Positions 1 to 13,399 are shown, counted from the first letter of the stretch. The stretch is DNA of 64,000 nucleotides from Lutjanus erythropterus (GCA_020091685.1 CM034595.1:8517132-8581131); one strand, 5' to 3'. The notes: a model not told the origin generated them from the sequence alone. A program made the numbers and translations.

Positions 1-30
1 TGTGGGACGTCCTGTGGTTCAGGCTGGTAC

Positions 31-136
31 CTCCAGCTGTTTGATGTTGGTCTCTCTCTCCTTGATGATCTCCAGGTCCTCCTCTGTGATGGTGGCCTCC
101 TCAGTCTGAGTCTGGCTCTGACCCCACTCATCCTCC
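31..136 (-). CDS. stx12: stx12 coding exon 6 (start of SNARE motif)
   Basis: One hundred and six nucleotides follow a CTGTGCAG acceptor. They encode [10 protein letters not shown], then [18 protein letters not shown] and KQLE, the front half of the Qa-SNARE heptads. The exon ends at the donor GTACC (positions 30-26). Bases 1-30 are the start of the next intron. Confidence 0.86.
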
Positions 137-3100
137 CTGCACAGCCACACACACACGCATACAACTTTAGTTTCTGACTTCGATTATTAGATCAATCACC
201 AACTATTTTGATTATCAATTATCAATTACAATTTTATAATTTCAGCTTTTGAAATGTGAATATTTTCAGCTTTCTTTACTCCTCTCTGACAGTAAGCTGA
301 ATCATTTTGAGTTGTGGACAAAACAAGACATTTGTGGATGTCATCTTGGACTTTGGGAAACACTGATTAACATTTTTCACCATTCTCTGACATTTTATAG
401 CCCAAAAAGCTGACTGATCAATGTGTTGACTGACTCTGCATCTCAAAGTAGCAATATACTTTCTGACTGATAAGATGTCAGTGTGTGATGTAACACATGA
501 CTTGAAGTCAAGGATTTTTTGACCATGTTTTTGGTTAGATGTCTGTATTTAACTAGTGTTCATCTGGTATGGATTTTTTATTAGCTAATGGTAAAATTTA
601 GAGTGCAAGGCAGCTAATTTACAGGCTTAATGAAAAACAAAGAAAAGCCATGTAGAATTGTATTATTCCATACACGTTACAATCTAATATATTGTACATG
701 GTTATGGTTAGATGGTTAGATTGGGTTATGCTGCAGATTTCAGAAGGAAACTGATATTTAAGGTAGAGCAGGGTCAGAAGCCATTCAGCTGCATTATAAC
801 TATACATTATAACATAATTTAACACTAGCCAGCAGGACTGCACAATTAGTTGCAATATTATCTAAACTGCAGTATGGCCAAGCACTATATGCAAATCACA
901 GAACCAGAACCAAATTTATTTTTTTATTTTAAGAAGGAAAAACTGTGTGAGAAAACACCATTATAATAAACCACAATTTCAGTCCAAATAATATGATTAG
1001 GACTTTTTTACCATTTTGTACAGCCATTTGGAGGTTGCTAACCAGAGGTTATTGTGGACATATAACGTTATCACGCTGAACACAAGTCACTTACTGGCAG
1101 TGACGTGAGGCCATGTGACCATAGTGTAGTTAGCTTTTAAGATCTGGTGAAAGCATCTTCAACTTCAGTACTTTTCAACCTGGACCCTATTTTCTCTCTT
1201 TTTTTTTAAACTCTCTAAGTAACTAACAGGAAGTGAGACAACTGTAAACCATCACAACACGTCCACTCAAAGTCTTTGTTTTGTTTCTGACAGGCTTGTT
1301 TGTGTGTTTGTCTGACATCATTATGATCCCTAGAGAGAAGATGTTTTTTGTTTAACCACAAACTGTTCTATTGCTCTCACCAAAGTCACCAGACTCTGTT
1401 TAGAGAAACACTAGTTTTACCTCACAGATCATTCTTCACACCTCAAAAACATGTTATTAATCACCCAGCCAAATTTAAGTGATAAAAAAATGCTAAGTAC
1501 ATAAAATTAGGTCTCAAAATCATGAAAAAAATGATTAGTTTTCTCTGCTGTGAAACATTACGGCCTGAAAATGATAACGTGTTAAGAAGGAAACCCCCTT
1601 TTTCCATTACACAACAACAGAAACAACAAAAAAAAAAAAAAAAACCTCATCACAGCCATCTTGGCTCGTCTTTTCACAGTTCTCAGGTTCGGTTGAAATC
1701 GAAACAGTATACGCTTAGCTAATTCACCGAGTTAGATGTGAAACTATCAGGAGCGGAGTGAGGCGGAGGTGAGACATCAGAGAAGCAGCAGGGAGAAATT
1801 CAACCAAACAACCAGAGTTGGTCATTTTTGGCCGAGTGGAATGAATGAGATAATGTTTTTGGCGAGTTTAATTTTGTTTCTGAGAGAAGTGTGTTTCATG
1901 ATGATAAAGTGACGGTGTCTGTAAATGGAGTCTGGTGGTTTTGATCAGAGTGATAAATGGTCTGTTTCTGGTTAAACAAAATGATCTTACTCTTTAACAA
2001 AAAGCTCTGTCTCTGCAGGGATCCTTTCCATAAAAACAATCTAAGCCTGTCATTGGCCAAAAAAAAAAAAAGCACTTTTAGTCAGCGGACTTTGACGTGG
2101 CGAAATTGCCCTCAAATTGCAGACCATTTTGCGGCTGATGGCATCACTCTCCATCAAAACGGTACCAATTTCAAAAATTGTTGTTCCCATTAGTCACTTA
2201 TACATAAAAACATGAGAAAATAGCGTCCAGGATGAAAAATACTGAAGTTACCCTTTTCTAAGAGCCTAACAGCAAATATTTGTAGCTGCTGGAAATTAGA
2301 GCCTGGCCAACACAGCCTGACACTAATAATAATATTCTAAGAGTTTAAAAAAGTCATAACAGCTGTCTTAAATGTTGCTACTGAAGAACCGTCACTGAGA
2401 CAGATTTACAGTACTCACATTTTACACTGTCTTGTCTTATGAACAAACTATGTCATGGAGACATTATTTTTCTACTATTTTTCAGATCATGACAATATTG
2501 CAAATTTGACACTGGTCATGTAAGCAGCATATTCCATTTGGACATTCCTAATTAGGCATTATTCCAAATTTTCTGGTTCAAGTATTACATGTGGGGTATG
2601 CTGATATTATTCAGGTTTTAGTAGAATATGTTTGCTTTTTTTACCACAGTTAGTGACACAGTCTCTTGCCTGTTTGCAGTCAGTTCTGCACTTTGAAAAC
2701 AAACCAACTAGCCAACAGTTTTTATGGCTGAGGTACAGATGCAGCACAGAGGAAAAGGCCACATTTCAGGTCAGAAGTTGAAACACACCTACTTTTAAAC
2801 ATTACGTTACACTGTAAGACGTACGTCATTATCAGACTATGCAAGGCTGCATGTAAACAAGAATAATAGTGGAATATTCATTTTCATTAGCCATGTAAAC
2901 TACTAATTAGGAATACTGTTTTTTTCTGAATAAGGGCAAAAACTGGAATATTTTGTGCATACATGTAGTCTAACATTTCTTATCACACATTGGCTGGTGT
3001 ACAGGCAATACTTCTGCAACAAGCCGTAGATTGTTCCTTTAAATAGCTCTGGAGCAACAGCACAGTGTGCAGTCACTCAAAGAACAGAGGTGAAACGTAT

Positions 3101-6100
3101 TCTGGCCTTAGTGTAGCTTCATCACACCAAAATCTAAAGGAGAAAATGGTGAGTGGAGAATGGACTGAAGGTAAAATATTTAAAAACTTACTTTTCAAAT
3201 GTAACCAGCTGTTCATTCACATTGCCTCCATCTCCCTGTAGGCAGAGGAAAAAGTGTCATCAACATCAGCTCACAGTTATGTTTCTAAATGTATTAGAAG
3301 TCATTTAATGAATCACTGGGTGTCTTAGAGTGACATTAGCTGTTATAAAGCCTGCTAGTCACCATGACTCTTGATCCAGCTCTGGCTCTGACCACTGACT
3401 CCTTCTCTTTCTCAGCTGCCCTCCGCTGCACCACCTGGAAGTTGTTGAGGGCAGCGGAGAAATCGTTCATCAAGCGCTCCTTACGCAGTTTTTGCTGCCT
3501 CTGGAGGAAACAAAAAAAGACCATCAGAATGTATTTTACATGTTGTTCTGTCATAGAAATGTCAAAAACCCTTCCCTAACCCTAACGAAGAAATCGACAA
3601 ATCACAATCTTTCCATAACCTTACAGTTGGGCATTTTTGCATTTGATGGTGACTGTAGTTGACATGAGGGGACAGAGGAAGCATTGCCTCCTGATTTTGA
3701 GCTTTTGGCCTCCTATAATACCATTTGGTTTGATTTCAGGCTCAGGACATAAAAAAAACTAATTTCAAAGTCAGAAAAGTTGGAAACTTGATTGTTTTGA
3801 AGGAAAACAAGGTTGTAACGTAGTTTCTGGCCTACTTTTTCAGATCCACCACATTTTTGCATTCTAAGCTTCAGTGATTTTGAGCTTTTGGTGATGAATG
3901 GCGATGTGGAATTCTTAATTCTACCATTACTTTAATGTGTAGTGAGCGAAATGTAACTATGGTTCTGATGCCCGAGGAGCCCTTTAATCCCTCTCAAAGC
4001 TCAGCTCATTTTTATCCCATCCTTGTCCAAAATATAGAACCAATGAAATACAGTAAATGTTACTTCACCTGCTTGACAATACGTAGCAGAAGGAGAATTA
4101 CAGTGACCTCTAAAGTTTTTGAAATTACATTTTTGTTTGCAGGTACAACCATACCTGCCAAACTTGAGACCAAAAACATGGGAGGATTTTGAGTTTCAGA
4201 GACATTGTTGCCTGCATTCTGGTAACTTAAAAAGAATGAATATTGCACTGTCACAGCATTTTTATGTTGAATACTTCATTAATTATTACTAAAATTAAAA
4301 CTAAAATTACTTTCTTAATTTGACTTTCAATGCACAGGAAATAATACAGAATAATTGTCTCTCTAGCATGAACTTTGGTAAATCTCTGGCACAAACTGAT
4401 ATTCATCAGTTTTCTTTCATTCATTTATTTTTTGCTCGTGCCTCTAAAAGATTTTACAGAATGCAAACCCCTTTTCTTTTAAACTTTCATTAAGTAACAA
4501 GAATTCTTCTTAGGAAGTCTGAATGGGGTTTGAAGCTGTATTGTTGTCTGCCTTGTTGTTGAATGTGTTCAGGGCTTATACACACTGTCACGGTGTCAGA
4601 AGGAGAAATACAGAAGAAATGTGATCCTGGGAGGAAATAGGGAGACTGAAAAACAGGAGTCTCCTGGAAAAATGGGGAGGGTTAGCAAGTATGGTACAAG
4701 ATATCTAAAATGCTTCCTGTTATTTATCCAAAACAGAAAAACAGTTTGAGTTTCTGATGTGATTCCAGTTATTGTTGGGGAAATATAATAATTACTAAGT
4801 TCACTAAGAGTGGGTTACAATCTTATTTTAAAAATAATTCTAGGTATTATATTTTAACAGTTACAGTAGAGAAAAATACCTGTTAAAAACACAGTGCTAT
4901 GGTGCACTGGATCTGCAGGAGACACAGGATATTTTTAGCAAACTGAGCCAAAAATAAAATGGACAGTGTAAAGCAGCCTGCCAAACAGAACAGGCTGTAG
5001 TGCTATCAATAAATCCCTCAGCTTTTACTAAAGATAACAATGAGCTGATATCCCAAACATAGAACATAAATCCTGGTTGATAGATATATCCTTGCATATG
5101 AACTTAAAACAAGATTTAAAATATTACATTGAAATTTGGGAAAAGGAACATTGATCCTCCACTGAAGTCACCAGCTGCACTTATTCACATGTTAAGTTTT
5201 AAAATGAATAAGAACCTGGTTTATAATGGATTATAATGCAGCTGTAAGCAGATGTAAGTGTTCATTGATGTATTGTCAACAACTATAACTCCTCCAGTGG
5301 ACAGCCACACACAGAGGCTGCTGTATAAACACATAATTGATGACAATACAGTAAAACTGCTGCAATGAGATTAAATGTCTTCACATGAGAAGTTATCATT
5401 TCTGACTAATACAGTACATGAATAAACACTTAAACATGTCCTACATTTCAGTGTGTTATAAAGCTGTGTTTAAATGTATGTACACTGCTTATAATTGCTG
5501 GTTGAGTTTAAATGTTAGCAGCACACTTGTTTCATCTCATTGTTCAGATGTACAAACGAGTTGGTTTGTCACAGATTTTGAACGCTTGTGTCATGAACTG
5601 TTGCTGGACTAATGTGGCATTCTAATGCAGCTGACTGTAGAGAAATGTTGATCATGAGATCTCCTTCGTCAGGCTTACACGCTGCCTTGGTCGGCACTTA
5701 GATCCTTTAGATACTATTTATGTAAAAGGAATTTTTATTGGCAATTGATGGTCACGTTTGCTTTTGCAGCATGGATTATGGAGGGCCTCAAGTGTCTGAT
5801 CTACCCTATTTTAGTTTTGAACTATGTATGCAATCTGCTGGGCCTTTAATTATGTGTTTTAATAAACATGTCCTCATACTAAGTCAACTGCCACTGACTG
5901 TGAAAACATATACGACTGCTGGAAAGAACCAGTGACAGGCACATCTGACCTTAAAAACTGGGTAAGAAATGACCTTTTCAAAATGTCAACTTCTACCAGT
6001 CACTGAGTCAAATTCACAAGCTGCTTGATTGCAAATCCTGACTTTATATGATGTTATTTTGATTCTTTGGACTTTTTGGAATCACATCACACAGTAGTGT

Positions 6101-8198
6101 GGCGCTTCAAAGACAGAGATTGATTTCTAGGCATGGAAGAAGTCTGCCTCATTCCCACTTCACATGACTGAAACATGACTATCCCCACATTCTTACCATG
6201 ACTCATGTTTAACATGATTATTCTGTCATCTTTTCATTCATTAAAAGAACTAAGTGTTCGTGTCTTGAGGCTAATTTCTTCCCATTGCTCAGTATTCAAA
6301 GTTTTAAGTTCTCATGATGACTTTTTATTTTGGTTGCATTTTTTATGATTAAATGCCCAATATGGCATTTATTCTTTAATTTTGATATTTCACATATTAT
6401 CATGAATAAACACTTTATATATGAGCTGTTACTCCCATAAAATATGTTATTTTGACTACACTGATATTCATTTGACATTGACATGTTACACTATATGACA
6501 CTATACGATGAAAGTAGATGGACAGGTATATGGTGTCCACATACTTTAGTACTGTTTTTTCTAGTTTGGTCTCAGCCCCAACTATATAACTGTATTCTTT
6601 TGCTTGCAGGAATGTAGTTATACAAACATCCCGTGTGGCTACAGAGCTATTGTAAAATAGAGTCAGTGTGCATGTGTAGCAAATCCCCTTTTAATGCTAT
6701 GTTATTTACAATTAAAATCTTTGGTAATATTGTTTATAATTCAGTGGTTCCCAAACCGGGAGGCAGGATGCCAGTTATTATGAACTATTATTATGTTTTC
6801 CCTCTGGGTCTGGTGTGTTATGTCATTGACATATATAAAGATAGCCAACATGACAGCTCCCCACAAGCAACGCCAAATCATCTGGATCGCCCCCCCGTCA
6901 GCTGGCTGCAGTACAGGTTATAAATCCCGCCCCTCCATGATAGGACAAACTAAAAAACAGTACATCAAATAAATTGTTCTCTTACATTGTTCCTGTCATT
7001 TTAAGTAGTTCCTATCACACTGACGTTTGCTCAGGTGTTAACTGTTCTCATCACTTTGGGTTTAATTTGTTATTGGATGCTATAGAAAGAGTGTTTGACG
7101 GCTTGACCATTATTGAGCTGTCAAGACAGGACCTCGATACTGCGACTCCATCCCCAATCACTACTGTCCAGACTCTGGCTACAAATGACATCACCAGCGT
7201 AAATTGCTGGTGCTCATATGCAGGATACATTTTTTTAACTTTAACTTTTAACTTATAGTTCATGTGTTATGCGCAGCATGAGCGCCCTCTGTTGGGGCCC
7301 TGCTGTGCCTCAAATTCTGTTGCACGTCTGCTGTACCCTGTCTCTGTGTATTTTCCATAGCTTGTTACCACAGAGACCTAAAATCACTGGAGCCAAAAAC
7401 ATGCCAGTGTGATTCAACAATTCCCAACGATTGGCTGCGATGACCATCTTTCTGTCTTCCTCTCTCCTATCCTGAGGTTTTGACAAGTTTTTAATGACAC
7501 GTTGCCTCCAAAACACTGATCTAACCATGGAATAATCTTATCATGCTGGATGACAGCTATATATTTTTTAACAGCAACCTGTTGCACCAGGTACGCTTAA
7601 GTTCAAACATGTTGTATCACGTTAGCAACTGATGTTCACACATGATAGCATATGTCTACAGTATGTGGTGATTTAAATATAGTGCTAAAAGTATCTATAG
7701 GCTGACCTGTTCTGATGGAGACAGTGGTGGAGGCAGTGAGCCCAGCTCCTTCAGGTGTCTGTTAGTTTCTTTAGCCAGCTGGTTGGTGTAGTGTTGGAGC
7801 TGTTGGCTGCAGGGGAACACAAACATGAAGAAGAGTTCACTCAAAAGCTTGATCAGATAATATAATATGTGATGACCTGGGATAGTAATACTTACAGTTT
7901 CTCCTGAAGCTCGGGGGTCTCCTGTCTTGTCTCCAGTTGGTAGAGGAGGTTTTTGATCTGACCAGCTGCAGAGAAAAAGAACCACTTCAGTAAACATGTA
8001 GCTCTGTGGGGGATTTATTCAAGTGTGTTTGCTGCTGATCTAGTCTTGAAGAGGTTGTGTGTGATTGAGAGAGAGTGTTGGACAGAGTAGGCACTCACAG
8101 TTTTGGCTGATCTTCTGGATGTTGGAGCTGCATGTCTGGATGAGGCTGCTGAAGTCCCACGGCTGGGAGCTGCTGCTGTCTGCTCTCATGTAAGACAT
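31..8198 (-). CDS. stx12: Syntaxin 12/13-like endosomal Qa-SNARE, 5' six coding exons (gene continues past left edge)
   Basis: Six minus-strand exons (8198-8099, 7965-7896, 7806-7707, 3500-3363, 3235-3192, 136-31) join in one frame to 558 nt, i.e. 186 codons. Every junction has a GT donor and an AG acceptor. Residues about 1-125 are the N-terminal Habc-type region, with syntaxin-12-like stretches such as [24 protein letters not shown] and [16 protein letters not shown]. The SNARE motif starts near residue 165 ([13 protein letters not shown]). The rest of the SNARE motif and the C-terminal membrane anchor are expected beyond the left edge; family members are about 270 residues. Known family role: target-membrane SNARE on early and recycling endosomes. 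The [16 protein letters not shown]-type segment favours syntaxin 12 over the close paralogue syntaxin 7. The start codon has A at -3 and opens the conserved MSY terminus. Confidence 0.88.
137..3191 (-). other. stx12 intron 5 (minus strand)
   Basis: A 3.1-kb intron between coding exons 5 and 6. It is AT-rich, with A-runs at 1628-1643 and 2060-2072. Short open frames here have no recognisable domain. I see no embedded gene and no mobile element with clear ends. Confidence 0.7.
3192..3235 (-). CDS. stx12: stx12 coding exon 5 (short linker exon)
   Basis: A 44-nt exon lies between CCTACAG and GTAAG. It encodes [14 protein letters not shown] plus two bases. EQLV(T/S)F is the conserved linker between the Habc region and the SNARE motif. 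It is identified by splice signals, phase and position rather than by length. Confidence 0.8.
3363..3500 (-). CDS. stx12: stx12 coding exon 4
   Basis: Forty-six whole codons follow a TTTCCTCCAG acceptor and contain [17 protein letters not shown] and then [13 protein letters not shown]. This matches syntaxin 12 closely (third Habc helix and linker). The donor GTGACT is weak; an alternative two codons earlier (GTCATG) is worse. The exon's right-hand neighbour is a 4.2-kb intron. Confidence 0.87.
3501..7706 (-). other. stx12 intron 3 (minus strand)
   Basis: A 4.2-kb AT-rich intron. A hAT-type end motif, CAGTGGTTCCCAAAC, occurs near 6745, but no matching second end is visible. No coding content is recognised. 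Confidence 0.65.
7707..7806 (-). CDS. stx12: stx12 coding exon 3
   Basis: One hundred nucleotides after a CCCCTGCAG acceptor encode [16 protein letters not shown] and then [15 protein letters not shown]. This is the most diagnostic syntaxin-7/12 block in the window. The donor is GTCAGC, which is not optimal, but the next exon joins in frame at phase 0. Confidence 0.88.
7896..7965 (-). CDS. stx12: stx12 coding exon 2
   Basis: Seventy nucleotides lie between a CTCTGCAG acceptor and a GTAAGT donor. They encode [15 protein letters not shown] and onward to QEKL, part of the first Habc helices. The phases fit exon 1 (one base carried in) and exon 3 (two bases carried out). Confidence 0.88.
8099..8198 (-). 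CDS. stx12: stx12 coding exon 1
   Basis: The ATG at 8198 reads [11 protein letters not shown] and then the conserved [19 protein letters not shown]. The exon holds 33 codons plus one base, followed by the donor GTGAGT at 8098. A CTCAG acceptor just upstream, with G at 8230, suggests that the exon also carries about 31 nt of 5' UTR. Confidence 0.88.
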
Positions 8199-10837
8199 GG
8201 TAGCTGTGGGTCACCAGCCTGTCACACTGCTGAGGAACACACTTCAAGCACAACCTGAACACAACTGGAACGAGGAGAAAAGAGCAGTTCCAGTCACAGT
8301 CAATTCTGAAAGAGAGAAAGAGATTTTTGGTGCATTTTCAGTCAATGTCAGGTAAATGCTGGTGCTAATTTTAGCCCCTGTCTGTACTTAAAGTGTAACT
8401 TGCAGGTTAAATGTCCTAATGAGATTTATGCATAATCTTGTGTAAAATGACATTTTTAAAACTTTAAAACTTTGTTAGAGCAAGGCTCTTAAAAAAAGGC
8501 TTTTTTTCAATGTCACGTCATATGGCGTAAGAAGAGGTACTTGCTGTGCCTGAGTCTGCCTCTGACCTACAAGCAGGAATAGGTCGTATTGAGTCTGAGC
8601 AGTTATCTTTCACAGAGTTGGTGTTTTTTCACTAGTTTTACGGTGCATTTCACTTCTGGTGACCATGCTGAATCATTATGTAGCTACAGGAACACAAACT
8701 TCTGCCTGTCAGGAAATCGAGTCCGCGGTTTTCCTGACAGTAGAAGAGCAGGTGCCGCCTCTCACTCCTGGGTGTATATCGTGCAGGTGAAGAGGTGGGA
8801 CTTCATTGCTGCTTCTGTAACTAAAATGGTGGCCTGACTGCCTGCATAATGGAGCGTGTGAATAACACACCAACAGCCAATCATTCAACAGGTGTGTTGT
8901 TAAGCTGCACTATCAACATGTGACACAACAGAAACATTGTGTAGTTATTAAAAAAAGACAGCTCAGCTAACTGGTATTTAATATGTATAAAGGTGAGATC
9001 ACCCATTTATCCTTATTTATTTGTGTTATTTGTGCAAATAAATTTGCTTATACCAAACAATACCAAATGTTTTTTCCCCCAATCAAAGCCTTATTTCCAC
9101 AGCAACATATTGCATATTGTCTGACAGTGTTACACAGCCTATGAAACATATTAAGATGTAAAGGCCGACACATATACTTGAAAATAATATAACAGAAGGG
9201 GAGCCCTTCTCATAAAAGTAGTGTCTGCTATAGTTTAGATCTTTATTTGATAGTAGATTGATTCAATTTTATTTGATTGATAAATTCTTAACAACCCATT
9301 AATCCATCATCAATTAATTGTTAACATTCCTAATGTACATACACACATACATGTGTACATATACTCAAACATATACAATACAAAAAATCTGAAAATTGAC
9401 ATTGAGTTCTGTATTTACTAGGCTTGGGCGGTATGTATTTTTTCATAACTTCCTGACATTTCACCTGGGTGTACGGTATGTGACAGTATTAGTGTCAAAA
9501 AAAAAAAAAAAAAAAAAACATTAAAAGCTGGTGATGGAAGTCATCGGATCATATATGTCATTGTCTAGGTTACAATGATTTGTGTCTAATGTGCAATTAC
9601 AGAGGAAATAAGCACACTTATTCCACAGATTCTTGCTAAAGGACCTGATGACAGCACAATACAAACACATCCTTTGGCTGACATGAGATAATTTACAGAT
9701 GTGTAATGCAGCTTTCATAGTTTTTAGAAGTCATGTCAAAATAAAGTTATATGTGACAATATTTTCATGATTCCATTTGTGGTTATATTTAGCAAGAAGA
9801 CCTAGGCTACAGAGCAGATATGACAAGCCCATCTTTTCTATCTACATTTAATTCAATTTTAACAATACAAACACTATAACACATCATTAACCATCGACAC
9901 AATCATACATCATCAAAACAAACAACGAGCAGAAACCCTGTTAACAAGGACAATATTAAAATAAAATTTTAAAAAATCCTTCTCGTCTCAGTACCGTATT
10001 GTAATAAATTAAGAATTTAATATTTTTATTTTCCATCAATAATAAACAGCAACTTCTACGTTTCAGATAATTTTATTCATGATTTTTGACAACGATTTCT
10101 TAATACTCTGCACCGTCATACCTTCATACTGCCCATGCCTATTTACTATTTACTTTTTTTTAAATTTTTTGAGGCACTACCGATTCAAAATCAGAATTTT
10201 CTCAAAATTTGATGACAATACAGAGACACATTTATTTATTTTTTTCCCACAAATCTTCACGATCTCTATGGGCTCAAAATGTGTTCTCAAAAACACCTCA
10301 ACAATGTGCAGTCATTGTATTGTTGACTACAGACCCACAACAACAACAGCAGCAGCATAACGTGACACTGTCCTGCTGTCTTTCTTCACTGTATTGGTTT
10401 ATCTGGACATATATTTATCTGGACACATATGCGTATATTTGTACAGAATTCACTCTGTTATCTTCAGTAGCCTAAAGTCCCCGTTACAGGCAGCTGACAC
10501 TCAACAGAGACACAACGTTAGAGGCCAGCGCGAGACAAACACACATCACGCGGGTTAATCTTCTGACGGACAATTCTGGAAGGAAAATAAACCCGCGCGA
10601 TACACAGTCAGTCTGTAGCCTAACAAAGGATTTAAACCATATTTAATTATATAAATATACTGTACTGTATGACATTTTACACTAGTCAGAGGATAACGCG
10701 TTATTCAGCGGTAATAACAGGTCGCAGCGTGTCTCGTACATCAGTTTCAGCGCAGATATTCGTTCTCGTGCTTTCTACGACAGGTTCAACATGTCGGTTC
10801 ATACAAATGTTATAAATGTTCGCAATGAATCTCTTAC
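8199..10837 (-). other. Probable stx12 5'-UTR intron
   Basis: This stretch separates the ATG exon from a likely non-coding first exon. It includes the hAT element at 9421-10140 and is otherwise AT-rich without recognised coding sequence. Confidence 0.5.
9421..10140. mobile_element. Non-autonomous hAT-type element in stx12 5' intron
   Basis: The left end starts GGCTTGGGCGGTATG and the right end finishes ATACTGCCCATGCCT, an imperfect inverted repeat. The flanks are a perfect 8-bp duplication, ATTTACTA (9413-9420 and 10141-10148), as expected for hAT insertion. It is 720 bp long and includes an A-run at about 9497-9518. No transposase frame is present. Confidence 0.75.
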
Positions 10838-10990
10838 TTTGTAAAGAAGCTGACGTCCACTGCGCTTGTTGCTCCAAATGCTTCAGATAAATGTTATTTC
10901 TGTGTCAGAATTAACAAACCCAGCCCGTCTGTGACGTCGCACGTTCAAACCACTAATCCGACGTGGGTTTGATGCTGCGTTCATGTCCAG
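10470..10990 (-). promoter_or_regulatory. CpG-richer promoter region, probably of stx12
   Basis: CpG dinucleotides are clustered here (for example CCAGCGCGAG, CACGCGGG, CCCGCGCG, GTCGCAGCG, GACGTCGCACG), whereas flanking DNA is CpG-poor. The segment lies around a candidate first exon with a good donor. No TATA box is evident, which is usual for broadly expressed genes. The assignment rests on composition and position only. Confidence 0.45.
10838..10900 (-). other. Candidate non-coding first exon of stx12
   Basis: On the minus strand a strong donor, GTAAGAG (10837-10831), follows a CpG-containing segment. It is upstream of the coding exons and in the right orientation. The 5' limit is not visible; the right boundary given is a guess. 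Confidence 0.4.
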
Positions 10991-12266
10991 TAGGAAATGC
11001 AGCAACACAGCTTGTTTTCAGTGATTTTATAGCTTACTTTTAACCATCATGTTATAATTGCCGTTAGAAATTATTTCTACCAGTTTTCTGCTGACATCTT
11101 AGTCAACTTTGGAGTGTAACGTTTTGTGAGGACCTCATAACAAATATATTGCTTGAGTATAGCCCGGGTGAGGACAATTTCTGTGAAACAGGATGATACA
11201 AACAGTCCCTGAATGCCGCATAAAAAAATCTTATAATAAACCATAAATTTCGTCATTTAAAACACAGATAATCCTGAAACCCGCCACTGTGATTTGGAGA
11301 CATCAACAAGAATCTACTGTTCATCAAAAATACTCATTGTGATGCTCTGCTATCACCATGAAGTGGAAACGAGGCTGGTATACTGCAGTCTCATGACTCT
11401 CACGCTGACTCTAATAATAAGCCTGAAGGCACCAGTGTGCTGCCCTGCACGTGACAGCACACTGAGGTCAATATAGACCCATGTAAAATATGAAAAAAAA
11501 AAAAAAAAAAAAGCAATTAGGCTACGCATTAATTACCAGTAGTATGGATGAGGAAGTGTTCAGACCATTTACTTAAATAAAAATGCCACAAAACCACAGC
11601 ACTTTAAAGTCCTGCTTTGAAAGTGTTAAGGGAGACCGGGGGCATAACTCTGTATATATATTGCCCGCTTGGTGGTAAAATCTGTCATATTAACCCAATA
11701 TATCTGAAATAAAAGCACATCTAAAACTAATAACATTACTGCTGCAGTAACCAATAATTTTACTTTATTTATTTATCATATAGTCCTAATTAGTCTTTTA
11801 AATATTAGGTATTGTTTGCATTCAAAGGAAAAGTCTATTTCTACTTTGACAGATGACTAAGTCACTATTCTAGTGGTAGGTAGATGTTAATTATTTGAAT
11901 TAAGGTAAAAGTAATTTTATATTTAATTTAGTGAAATATGTTCAATATTTATATTTGTATTGATTGTTCATGGTGATCTTTAACCCAGTGGTTCCAAAAC
12001 TTTTTTTCAGAAGCTGTAAAAAGTTCACCTGGAGCTGAGTGTTACAATTGCCCCCTGTTACAACTGTCCCCTAGTTTCCCCTACTTAAGTAAAATTGAAG
12101 GATAATCAGGAGAATGTGCTTAAAGTATCAAAAGTAAACATACTCAGTGCAGTAAAATTCTACTATCACAGTTGATCTCATTACATTCTGACTCATGCAT
12201 TCATGTAAAATGAGAATTTTACTCTTGTAGCTGGTTGAGGTGGAGCTCATTTTGAATGTTTTTGTA
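10991..12266. other. Intergenic, no gene recognised
   Basis: AT-rich DNA with an A20 run at about 11493-11512. A hAT-like end motif, CAGTGGTTCCAAAAC, occurs near 11988 without a partner end. Confidence 0.5.
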
Positions 12267-12615
12267 TAGGGCTGCAACTAATGGTTATTTTCATTATGGA
12301 TTTATCGGCCAGTAATTTTCTCCATGAACTGACTGATTGTTTAGTTTGTAAAAACACTCAACTCAAAAAAGTTTCACATTATTTGTTTTATTCCAACCAA
12401 TAGTTAAAACCTCAAAATTATTGAACATAAAGTCAAATTATTGTGAAGCTGGAGCCATGAAGTGTTTTTGCATGAAGAAAAATGCCTCATTGATTTCAAA
12501 AAATATAAATACAACACTAATTTTGGGGTCAAATGTTACCACTGCAATTCTGTTGCAGTGTACAGGTTCCAGAAGTGAAAATCCATTAATCATAATCTGA
12601 ATAGAGGATTTTGAT
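12267..12615. mobile_element. Partial DNA-transposon repeat with TAGGGCTGCAAC end
   Basis: The left end, TAGGGCTGCAACTAATGG, followed by ATTA/ATCG-rich sequence is the typical beginning of a very common fish DNA-transposon repeat. The matching right end is absent or too diverged to place, so the right boundary is approximate. Confidence 0.4.
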
Positions 12616-12904
12616 TATAAGCCATGTTGTCATTATCATCGGGGGCAGACTCACCACCAGCTATGAGACTGTGAAACGATGGTATATGTTCCTGTAGAGG
12701 ACAGTGATCTTATTTGAATGTCATGGAGAAGTACTACACTACCCACAATCCTGAAGTGAGGTCTGTCATTGGCCGAGCTTGTTGTTACCATGGTCATGTA
12801 ACAACACACCTGTGAATGGACAGTTCTGCTAGCAGTGTGGCTAGTTAGGTAGCTAACATGAGTCGTACTAATAATAATGTTATTCTGCAGTGAATTCAAT
12901 TTAT

Positions 12905-12923
12905 ACACTCACACACTCACACA

Positions 12924-12957
<34 letters not shown>
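12905..12957. repeat. CA microsatellite
   Basis: ACTCACAC units pass into a pure CA run of about 25 bp. This is a simple repeat. Confidence 0.95.
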
Positions 12958-12958
<1 letters not shown>

Positions 12959-13399
12959 CAACACATCACTTGTTTTAACAATATAAATACTATAATAATG
13001 TTTAGATTATCATATCTATTTTGTCATTGAATGACAGGGGAGATTTTCTTACATTTTCACCCTAAATCCTAAAGTGTAACAGTGACATCTCTGATTGGTA
13101 GAGCTGTTACCATAGAAATGTTTACCACACCTGTGAATGGCTAGTGAGTTTCTGTGACCTTATGGTATTTTTGCACTTTGCCTAATGACAAATACAGTCA
13201 GTGTCATCTTTCCAAAGAGAAACCTGTCTGTCTGCAGTGTTACACTGACTTACTGCTCATTGCTGCTCTCCTCCAGCTGGAGGCAGTGTAGGACAAACAA
13301 ACAGAACTGCTGTCTGAAGGTTTTCAAAGAAGGAAGATGAAGCAGCAGTGATAACAATGATGTATCATGTAAATACATCAGGTGTGTTTGTTGTCGAAT

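Noticed and set aside
6738-6930. CAGTGGTTCCCAAAC as a hAT-Charlie-type element end
   Set aside because: Only one end is seen, with no duplication or second terminal repeat; likewise near 11988.
12905-12957. CRISPR-like or regulatory array
   Set aside because: It is a plain CA microsatellite; no spaced repeats of CRISPR type occur in the window.
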